From NCBI GenBank assembly GCA_911728455.2, contig OU452231.1:15147838-15211837 (forward strand): a DNA stretch of 64,000 bases. The letters run 5' to 3'. A program made the position numbers and the translations under genes. The stretch comes from Marthasterias glacialis. Lineage: Eukaryota; Echinodermata; Asteroidea; Forcipulatida; Asteriidae. Positions 56,121 to 64,000 of this stretch are shown here, in pieces. Under the pieces are notes generated by a model, which saw only the letters and a program-made list of their open reading frames with translations, made no database searches and was not told the DNA's origin. Position 1 is the first letter of the stretch. Every line of letters begins with the position of its first letter.

Positions 56121-56300
56121 CTGGCCTGATGGTTGACAAGAGCATTCTCCCTATCTTGTCTCTGCTTCGAATGTCAAAGTTCAAGCACTTCAGTAGAATG
56201 GGGCACATACTGTATTGTACCTTTTGGTGATTGAACGGGTCAAAGCCATCGGCACTAAGGGCAAATGACAGGCAACGTTCATCACCTTGGAATGGACCAT
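56121..56300 (-). CDS. CACTA (En/Spm) tnp2-type transposase, downstream exon
   Basis: Acceptor ATTTTGTACAG at 56301, 180 bases, donor GTATTT. It encodes GDERCLSFALSADGFDPFNH, then VQYSMCPILLKCLNFDIRSR and LLSTIRPG. This is the core of the Transposase_21 (tnp2) domain: L-x-x-x-x-DG-x-(N/D)PF, then S-x-x-P-(V/I)-x-x-x-x-x-N, then x-x-x-IPGP. The first two bases complete the Gly/Asp codon split by the intron from the exon at 56591, so phases agree. The open frame, clean splice sites and lack of stops suggest a fairly young or conserved copy. Next exon not found. Confidence 0.8.
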
Positions 56301-56590
56301 CTGTACAAAATCAAAATGATACGCAAGAAACCATTACATGATGTGCACTTTTTTGTAACATTTACAGGCCAACCCAAATGTAATTTCTTTACCAGTTTCA
56401 TGGACTAAGATGAAATGGAACTCATATCATCAAACAAAATTATTTGACTTTGATTTTTGAGACATTTAGGCCTGAGGTATAAGTAATGCGAAATTCTAAA
56501 TCATTTATGAGAAATTGCATAAAATAGCAAGCTGTTGAATTTTAACTATTACTTTGTGTTTTTAATTTGCTACAAATGGGCTATACACAC

Positions 56591-56775
56591 CTTTCCCATA
56601 AAGTTCCTTCCAAGCAGGAGACATGTGGATGTCATTGATTGGGTTGATCTGGGGTGTTGACCCATGTTGCTGGAGGGTTGATGCAATATTCGGCATCTGA
56701 AACCATCTCCGAAGGCGAGGGATTAAGGGGATATAACAGAAGGCTTTCTGTGCCTTCTTTGAGCCCTCCTTATAT
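56591..56775 (-). CDS. CACTA (En/Spm) tnp2-type transposase, upstream exon
   Basis: Acceptor TTTGATTTGTGTAG, 185 bases, donor GTGTGT. It encodes YKEGSKKAQKAFCYIPLIPR, then LRRWFQMPNIASTLQQHGST, then DIHMSPAWKELYGKG. The blocks (K)x-F-x-YxPLIPRLxRxF and D-x-x-x-SPAWKE are conserved just before the DGFDPF block in tnp2 proteins, so this exon and the one at 56121 are consecutive. It starts one base into a codon, so an earlier exon is required, but upstream sequence is interrupted at 57189 by another element. Either the transposon is truncated or it is a captured or domesticated piece. Confidence 0.8.
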
Positions 56776-57188
56776 CTACACAAATCAAACATAAGTAACA
56801 CGATAATCACCACACTGATGCTTGAAAGATTGGTGGTGTATAGGGCTTTGGGGCTATATTGATAATCACGTGATTTATGATCCATGATCAAGCCGATATT
56901 TACCCCAAAATAAATGTAAATGTTGAATTGATACATTTGTAAGAGCTTTTAAACGGTACATGTCAGGAAAACATGCATGGATGGATAACGACAGACCAAC
57001 TAATTATACATTTTTATCGGCACCAAAACAATTTGGCTATAACGCAATGCAGTTGAATTTGCTGAGGGTTTACGATGCTGCTAACATTCTTACACAGATA
57101 CATTACCCGGTACAAGTTTATAATTAGAAAAAAAGTAATGAAGATGGCCCTTGGGTAACCATTCAATTTTCTGAAAGTTAATGTACAT

Positions 57189-59786
57189 GGGCAATTCCAC
57201 GCAAGTGCGACGCGAGGGTCAAAATTTCAAAATGATCTTTGTTCAAATATCTTTTGCAAAATCGACAGGGTATATTTTGCAGTTTCTAGAAATACTAAAA
57301 CAATTGTTCTGGACCAATTATTTTGTAAGTTACAGCACTCGGAAGATGTCACTACATTTATGTCGCCAATCGTAGGTAAGAACACCAAACTTAAATATTT
57401 TGTTATTATTCAGTAGTCCATTGATATGTAATAAATGTTTGTGTTAAAATAACAACACTTGGTGTCTATTTTAGGAAAATAACTTTTGAAAAATGAAATT
57501 CATTGTTAGCTACCCAGGATGTGCTGTCAAAATAACGCTTAGGCTTAACGTAATGTCAGTCACAAAAAACATTTATTTTTCCCATAAAAACATACAGGAT
57601 AACAATTAAAATCTGCCTTTCATTATTTTCTTAGTATGGGGTGTGGGAAGTGCTATGATGTTATCAAGTGGGCAAAAAATTGTTTTTTAAAGATTTGGTC
57701 AATTAAACAAAAGTGTAATGTCAGTCACGTGTAATGTCAGTCAAGATATTGTAATGTCAGTCACGTATATTACGTCAGTCAATGGAAGAAATTTTGAACA
57801 GTGGATTGGCTGACAGCTTACCTATTACCCATCATGCAACTTAATGAAGCTCATTAATCCTAAAACAATGCTCTAAGATCCATCATAGTTTGTATTTTTA
57901 ATTTAATCCACCATCATGTGTGTTATATGCAAGTACGCAAGTGAATAATTAATGGTGTTTGGGTGAAATGCACCCCATTGACATGCAAGACACATTATTT
58001 GACTTGAATGTTTTCATTTGATTGAAGGAAAATTAATTTCAGACAACACTTTTCTTTTTAAACAGGGACATAAGAGTCTCACAATACACAGGTTTTCCAA
58101 TTGAGTGTAAGGAGGATGCCAAAGACAGCAGCAGAGAGACAGGCTAAATGCAGCAAAAAGTTGATTGTGTCCAAATGACAACTTTGTAGTGTCAGTGTAA
58201 TAGTGAGAGCTGGTGCATACACGTGTGTTCATGTACATGTACTGGAAGTGGCCACTGAGAGGGGACAAAATACATGTACACTACACCAGAGATAAAATCC
58301 CAAGCTGGAAGCACCAGTTTTTGTTAATGCCCCAAGCATTATAACTTTGATGACTTTCAAGAAAGTACAGACGTATATTGTAGGTGAATTGGTGCACACC
58401 AACAAACTAGCATCTCTCCATCATGACATCAAGATTAACTGGATGGATACATAGTGCTGGTTTGATTGGAAAGACTGATCTGTTGAGTAGAGTGGAGTAT
58501 TTTACTTGTATGACTTAGTATTATAAAGACTTTTAAGTATATAAAATGATCCACTACACATCCAAGCTGTAGTGGTGTGGGAAGGGTGGTTCAACCCAAA
58601 GTAATGTGTAGTAGATTTTTAAAATAAGAATATGGTAACAAAATGTCTTAAAACCTGCCCCACAATCTGACAATGTTAACTAGTGCTTGGTACTATACAT
58701 GTACATCACGTACAGTACATGTAGTACGGTACAAAATGTATTTACTTAGACCGTTGAGCTAAGTACATTTTAAAGATCAGTTTTATTAAATATTCCATAA
58801 AATATAATATTAAATATTTTTAGCAATTGGTGCACTGCAAATGGGGGGGGGGGGACTAGAATGTTATACCTGACCATGTTGACTGTTGCTCATTGGCTAA
58901 GAGGGGAAAGTACATAAACAAATCTAAGCATTATATGTTAAGCAGTCATGCTGCATGTATCCCAAGACAAGTTACAACAATGCTTGAATATTTGTGAAAT
59001 AGCAGTTTTACATGTCTTATCTACTCTCAATTATTTCATGCATGTGAAAATGAACTTCTGGTATTTTACTCAAAAAGACTATTTTATGAAAAAGGGGAGC
59101 ACCCATTTCTTCTTTATTCATTTCACCTAATTCAAAATGACAAAAAAGGTAGCTTGTAAAGTGTTATGTTTAATAGCGTATGTCATTTTATGCAATTTAT
59201 GTATTTTATACATATTATGACATTTAATGCATGTTCCAACCTTTAAACATCTTAAAATTATGATTGCTCCTTTAAATAAAGCACAAGCAATTAGTTGATT
59301 CTTCTCTAGTTGACAGAAAGTTTATCATTTTAGTGTCTAATTGTTTTTACTGTGAGCAGGTGTTGTGAATCTAATGCGTAATGTCAGTCACAGTAATGTC
59401 AGTCACAGAGATTAATTTGCATAATTATTTAAAAAAATCATAAAGAGTTGTTTCCATCTTTTAATCTGCATTAGTTCCCCTATGAGCTATAATGTTTATA
59501 TGGATTCAGATCTGTAGCACTCTTAACTTGAAGAGAAATTTTAAAAACACGTTTGACATGTTTTGATTGCGTCGCATTTTGTAATGTCAGTCACGGTGGT
59601 AAACAACCCACACAGTCAGAAAAGCTGAACATGAAATTTCAAAATTTGAAAACTGTGTTGTGTATTCAGGTCCTAGTGTCCCCCATGCCAAACAGGGTTT
59701 GGATGGCTGTAATAGTTTAGACATCAGAGCTGATTTGATATTCACAATTAGTTAAAAACGTAATGTCAGTCACGGTGGAATTGCCC
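57189..59786. mobile_element. Unclassified TIR element with GTAATGTCAGTCAC repeats
   Basis: Ends GGGCAATTCCAC (57189-57200) and GTGGAATTGCCC (59775-59786) are perfect 12-bp inverted repeats, flanked by ACAT on both sides (57185-57188, 59787-59790), a 4-bp target duplication. GTAATGTCAGTCAC or a close variant occurs about nine times, at 57550, 57716, 57732, 57750, 57770, 59378, 59393, 59581 and 59759, and adjoins the right TIR. These are all in one orientation near both ends, unlike simple mirrored subterminal repeats. No transposase frame. Superfamily not assigned. Confidence 0.8.
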
Positions 59787-59790
59787 ACAT

Positions 59791-60259
59791 TGTTTTGAAG
59801 TATCACCTACGTATGTGGACAATTCATAGTAAATAACTGGGTCCGTAGGGTAAGTGTGGGTATAGTGGGCGAACAGGGTTCGTTTTAAACGCTGGGTCAC
59901 GCCCCAATAGTGAACAAAACACAATGACTATAATATTATAAGGATCAGTGTGATCGCCCTTGCGGGATCTGATCCTCCTTTGATTGCCCTTGCTGGATTA
60001 TGTATAAACGCGGTCTTTGTACAGGTCTTTTAGGTTCCACGCATTACTTTGTAAAGAATTAATGAACTTTGCATGACGTCCTGGTCAACGTTCGAGTCTC
60101 TGATCAGTCCTTGGGTACTTTGTGACAAGCCTTGGTTTGGTCTATCATCAGGAGGCAGGGGTTTGCCATGCAATAAATCACCATACAGTCTGTTTTGTCT
60201 ATACTAAAGGCCCTCAACCTTCATTTGGGCAGGGATATAAACAAAACCAATCACTATAT
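59791..60259. other. No gene recognised
   Basis: Between the TIR element and the Gypsy relic. A 24-bp phrase about GATC-x-TTGC-x-GGAT occurs twice near 59950-59995. No supported coding. Confidence 0.35.
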
Positions 60260-60980
60260 TTACAGACCAGACTCTGGAAGTATACTATTCCGGTTGATAT
60301 CTGGCGTCCAACCGTCGTTTTCTACATGCTGTAGGCGTCTGGCCCCTTCTACTGACTCTGAAACATGCTCTGCTGCTTGGGTGTCGTCTTCAGACGATTC
60401 TGAAGATTGCACGGCTTCCTGGGCCATCTCCCACGCCCGGGCAAGTGGCTTCCCTCCTGTCAAAAGTATAGCTGGCCGGGGTTCCTGAAGTGTCATCTTA
60501 TCATCTTCAGGCGGGTTAGTAGTAGTGCTGGTGGTCATCTCCACAGGTGCTGCGGGAGCACTTGCTGGTGGGGACAGTGTAAACAATGATGTCAAAGGCG
60601 CTAGGGATATTGCTGGCTGCAAGGTGGTGGCGTTTGTGTTTGAATCTTCTGAGGCCTTCACTGTCGAAGGGAGGGTGATATAAGCGGCCACTTCTGTAGT
60701 GGTCGAGTGAACGGGCGCTGCTGAGTGGGAGGGTGTCTTCTTCCTCTGGTCGTGTCGTTGTCTCGTTTGCACGGCGCTGCCTGATGGGGCGCTTATCTGG
60801 CGTTTCCCTTCGAGCATTGCTTTTGATTCCCACCGCCGTGATGACATGTGGTGCTTCGTTTTGAAATGGCAACTCCTCTCCCCAAATCGAGGCAACTCCA
60901 TGGTGACACGTCCACTCGCTATTCCTCGTAAGCGTTTTTCTCTTGCCTCGTGCGTTTTTCTCTTGCCTCGTGAGACTCAA
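60260..60980 (-). pseudogene. Gypsy third ORF, low-complexity C-terminal part
   Basis: Continuation of the zinc-finger ORF in shifted frames. The main frame (60901-60260) is Ser/Thr/Pro/Ala-rich, with TTSTTTNPPEDDKM and EAVQSSESSEDDTQ, ending ENDGWTPDINRNS. It has no domain I know. The frame change comes from a 20-bp tandem duplication (CGTTTTTCTCTTGCCTCGTG twice, about 60929-60970), which is not a multiple of three. So the ORF was continuous before the duplication. Confidence 0.45.
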
Positions 60981-61221
60981 GTCGAACTAGCTCCATGTCA
61001 TCTAGATGAACCTCATGCTGCTTCCGGTAATGCCGGTGAAGGTTGTCATGCCTATTGGTTTTGAAATGGCACCTCCTGCACAACGTAAATGTTGGGGCCC
61101 GATGTCGCACCTGGATGTGACGGTTCAGACTCCTACGCTGTATGAATACTTTCTCGCACTGCTTGCACTCAAAGAGGTCGGTACTGTCGAGGTCATCAGG
61201 TATTTGGGTTGTTTTCCCCAT
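60919..61221 (-). CDS. Gypsy-associated ORF with two C2H2 zinc fingers
   Basis: Starts MGKTTQIPDDLDSTDLFEC. Finger 1 uses Cys19, Cys22, His35, His40; finger 2 uses Cys48, Cys51, His64, His69. Both are complete, with FECKQCEKVF as a classic C2H2 start. It lies about 250 bases downstream of the integrase stop on the same strand, in the place of a third ORF. The frame ends early because of a 20-bp duplication. C2H2 pairs normally bind DNA or RNA; a role in target choice or nucleic-acid packaging is my inference. The ORF at 21570-22205 has the same plan but a different sequence. Confidence 0.65.
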   Translation of the reverse strand: MGKTTQIPDDLDSTDLFECKQCEKVFIQRRSLNRHIQVRHRAPTFTLCRRCHFKTNRHDNLHRHYRKQHEVHLDDMELVRLESHEAREKRTRQEKNAYEE

Positions 61222-61470
61222 GTTTGCTTGACCTCTTTACCAAACTCACTGCAGCATAGAAAAGGTAAAAAGTAAATAAGTTGATTATGATAACTGTGTT
61301 TTTGGTCTGTCATATGTACATAACACCCTATCGGAACTGCAGAGGTAACCTCCTTTGCCTTGCGGGGTTCCGTCGTTGATTTGTAATCAAGTCCTTATGA
61401 ACAGATTTATCTTCTGCGGAAGTTGGTGTTGACTCCCACCGGCTGATCCGCTCATCTTTGCTGCATCAAC

Positions 61471-62226
61471 TTATGGCCGTACGCCGTTTGGTTGATGGGT
61501 AGTGGAGGGTAAGCTGAAATGATTGCCAGTTGAATCAGGGTTGATGTCAAGTTGTTCTACCCATGTCGGTCCCGCTTCTACCAGGGATCCTAAATTCCAT
61601 TGTGTGAGCGGTTCACCTTCATAAGGCTTCAAGCGATCGAAGTGGACAACTTTTTTCTTTTGTCTTGGAGTTTGCTGGATCCGAAAGGTTACATCTGATA
61701 ACTTGTCCAGGATCAGATTTGGTCCTTCCCAGGGGCTTTCAAGTTTGGGCGAAACACCCTTCTTTTTTGCGGGGTTGTGTAACCAAGCAAAGTCTCCTTT
61801 CTTATACATTTTGCCAGATGTCAGGCGATCATACTGTTTCTTCTGTCTTCTCGCACTTTTCTTCAACTGTTCTCTAGCCCTCTGATGTGCTCCCTCCAAC
61901 CTCCTTCGCAACTCATCGGCGTAGTCGGTTTCCTGTTCTACAGTGTGCGTGTTCACCTCAAATTGTAGATCTACAGGGAGCATTACCTGCCTACCCAGCA
62001 TCATCATTACTGGAGTCTCGCCCGTACTCTCATGGGGTGAACTACGATAGGCAAATGTCGCAAAAGAAAGTTGTCTGTCCCAATCCTTTTGTTTCTTGAT
62101 GGGATTTATCATGGTTGCAACCATATTGATCAGCGTCCGATTAAAACGCTCTATCATTCCATCAGACTTGGGATTGTATGATGTCGTCCTTGTCTTTTGT
62201 ATACCGAGAATCTCACACATTTCCCG
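61471..62226 (-). CDS. Ty3/Gypsy integrase, C-terminal half
   Basis: A 249-codon frame: MCEILGIQKTRTTSYNPKSD, then GMIERFNR with the catalytic Glu, WDRQLSFATFAYRSS, the helical segment VEQETDYADELRRRLEGAHQ, and the C-terminal GPY/F-like region (FAWLHNP, then ESPWEGPNLILDKLSDVTFR), ending HFDRLKPYEGE. It is the downstream part of the integrase begun at 63108; one missing base in a T run near 62227 separates the frames. No chromodomain is visible. The integrase inserts the reverse-transcribed copy into host DNA. Confidence 0.88.
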   Translation of the reverse strand, partial: REMCEILGIQKTRTTSYNPKSDGMIERFNRTLINMVATMINPIKKQKDWDRQLSFATFAYRSSPHESTGETPVMMMLGRQVMLPVDLQFEVNTHTVEQETDYADELRRRLEGAHQRAREQLKKSARRQKKQYDRLTSGKMYKKGDFAWLHNPAKKKGVSPKLESPWEGPNLILDKLSDVTFRIQQTPRQKKKVVHFDRLKPYEGEPLTQWNLGSLVEAGPTWVEQLDINPDSTGNHFSLPSTTHQPNGVRP

Positions 62227-63108
62227 GAAATCTTCGATTTAAAGTTTCGGCCCTGATCAGAGTGTAACTCCAAAGGCGCTCCGAATCGGCAGACAAACTC
62301 TTCGACAAATTTCCTTGCCACGGTCGCTGCTCTTGTGTCAATTAACGGGTAGGCTTCGACCCATTTGTTGAAATAATCACCTACTACTAAAATCCATCTG
62401 TTACCGTCATCTGTCTCTGTGAGAGGACCTACAATGTCCATGGCCACCCTCTCCATAGGTGCACCGACTGGCAACTGTTGCAGAGAGGCCTTCCTCCTTT
62501 TCCCTGGTGACTTCCGTTTCGCACATCGCTCACAGTTCCTCAAGAAAGAACGTACGTGTGCACTCATTCCTGCCAAAAAGTAGCGATCTCTCAGCTTAGC
62601 CAAAGTCTTGCGGTTTCCAAGATGGCCACTGGTCTGCCCACCATGCAGTTCTGCCATCAATTCCTCCCGCAGTGTCGCTGGAACCATTAGTTGCCACTTT
62701 ATTTCCTTACCATTGTCGGACTCCCAGTGTCTGTACAGTGCTCCATCCCGGACTTCTAGACGGTCCCAATTAGACCAGTATGTCTTTGAAGTTGGACAAA
62801 GTGGTGCAACTGACTCCCAGTCTGGTCGGTTTGAGTTTTCTTCTTTCCTTGTAATTATCCAACTAATTGTATGGTCCTGAAGTTGAGTGTCACGAAGAGC
62901 CTCTTGTGTCATTGTTGGCTGCGTAACTAGCGTCCGTGTGTGCAGCACCTCCTGTTTCTGATGAGGAGGCGTCTCGTTGCCCCCGCTATCACTCTGTCCG
63001 CATTGACGGCAAATTTGTCTGGACAAACCATCGGCATTTGCATGCCTTAGGCCAGCACGATGCACAATGGAGTATTCGTACTCGGGTATGTCCAGTAATC
63101 AGGGGTCC
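62227..63108 (-). CDS. Ty3/Gypsy RNase H end and integrase N-terminal half
   Basis: Starts abruptly after a stop near 63107 with EYEYSIVHRAGLRHANADGL, the end of RNase H (H-x4-H-x-NAD-x-LSR). About 110 residues of linker follow. Then comes the HHCC zinc domain, LHGGQTSGHLGNRKTLAKLR with NCERCAKRK, and the core domain with the first catalytic Asp in AMDIVGPLTETDDGNRW and the second in LHSDQGRNF. The frame is then lost at a one-base deletion near 62227. Protease, RT and most of RNase H are missing, so the copy is 5'-truncated at about 63108. Confidence 0.88.
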
Positions 63109-64000
63109 AGTGCCTTTTCACACACTATTTTTGGTTGATGACATTTTTTTTCAAACAGCAAAAATAAATTCCAATGACTACATACTTATTTATTTATGCA
63201 ATGAAAAGGGTACAAAATGATATGCCAGACAAGTGTGCATTATATTTTTTATTTAAGTTATGGCTCAATAAAGTCTCTGTGTCCCTCATTTTTTAGGGTC
63301 CTGCCTGTGACATTTCAAGATGCTAACTTGATTGATTAAATTTACCTAGTTCTCCTTCCCTGAATATACTTTCGTTTATTATGATGAAACTTTATGAGTA
63401 GAAGCTCAATTGAGCAAGTTTTCGAAGTTAAGATTATAGTCAAAACTACACACTGAAGTCTAAAAAAGTATGGTACCGACGCAACTCTTTCGTGTCCCGC
63501 TAGTTGCGTTGGTTTTGTGATTTTCGGCGGTAATTTATTTGCAACTCATCTTTTCCTGCCCAATAAAAGCTGTAACCAAATATAACTGAGGCATAGTTGT
63601 GGCTTAAAACCCCAATTTAGATGGTCAAAGGAAACCAAGGAACAGTCTAAACGATTAATGAAAAAATAACATAATTTTGGTGTCCATTAGGGTGCGTTGC
63701 GCTGGTGATTTTCGAGAGGCTGAAAATTTGCATAAAATACATCCCATCATTTTACGAATGAAGTGCGTGCAAGCGCGTCGACCGGATTCATGTTACAGCA
63801 AGTTAGCGTCCATTTCCACCCCGATCGTCCACAGTGTGACCTGCAGGATATTTTGTGTACCACTATAGACTCGTTGTTACGCTGGTTATTTTCGCTACGT
63901 CGACCACACATATTCATCGGCAGATGTAAAAGTGAGTACCTTACTGTATTTTGCATGTGTTATTAGCATTGCTTACCATAAATTTGAGATCTTAAAGTGA
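63109..64000. other. No gene recognised
   Basis: AT-rich sequence, still expected to lie in REC8 intron 3. It has no Gypsy similarity that I can see beyond the truncation point, and no REC8 exon 4. Confidence 0.4.

Overview
This is animal (metazoan) nuclear DNA: AT-rich, intron-bearing and crowded with transposable elements. The element mix (Ty3/Gypsy, DIRS-like, CR1/L2-type LINE, hAT, PIF/Harbinger-like, CACTA tnp2, Helitron/Helentron-like repeats) is typical of marine invertebrates such as echinoderms, hemichordates or amphioxus. I cannot name the species from sequence alone. There is no sign of prokaryotic, organellar or rRNA/tRNA content. Very few of the open reading frames are genes.

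The clearest host gene is on the + strand. Three exons (31811-31866, 44437-44511, 53138-53277) have matching splice sites and phases. Together they encode about 90 residues of a kleisin N-terminal domain most like REC8, the meiotic cohesin subunit. Its first two introns are about 12.6 and 8.6 kb, the third runs past the window end, and all are filled with transposons. A phase-compatible alternative first exon (44224-44297) lies just before exon 2. An acidic coding exon on the minus strand (40212-40634) and a short terminal-type exon (26540-26662) may belong to other genes.

Layout. 1-1.1 kb: a Gypsy reverse transcriptase broken by an inversion. 1.5-18.95 kb: an array of Helitron/Helentron-like non-autonomous units with tandem hairpin heads, a 147-bp satellite and a 4.7-kb block present twice. 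19-28 kb: minisatellites and a Gypsy relic (gag plus a C2H2 zinc-finger ORF, minus strand). 28-31.4 kb: inverted-repeat elements, including a near-perfect 104-bp palindrome. 33.2-34.9 kb: a large inverted repeat of nuclear-receptor-like half sites. 35.5-37.3 kb: a hAT element with 8-bp target duplication and a BED finger. 37.5-40.2 kb: the Helentron-like family on the minus strand, with one apparently complete copy. 41.5-43.4 kb: a TIR element. 46.6-51.6 kb: LINE and DIRS fragments, a 129-bp tandem array, a second hairpin array and a MITE. 54.5-55.8 kb: a Harbinger-like element. 56.1-56.8 kb: two exons of a CACTA tnp2 transposase. 57.2-59.8 kb: an unclassified TIR element. 60.3-63.1 kb: a 5'-truncated Gypsy (RNase H end, integrase, zinc-finger ORF).

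The most unusual content is the modular repeat family. It has hairpin-array heads, simple-repeat junctions, bodies made of recurring modules and a 3' hairpin followed by CTAG. It is tandemly amplified at the left and recurs inverted at 37.5-40.2 kb and 47.4-48.8 kb. Its bodies repeatedly carry CRE-like, ETS-like and direct-repeat hormone-receptor-like motifs.
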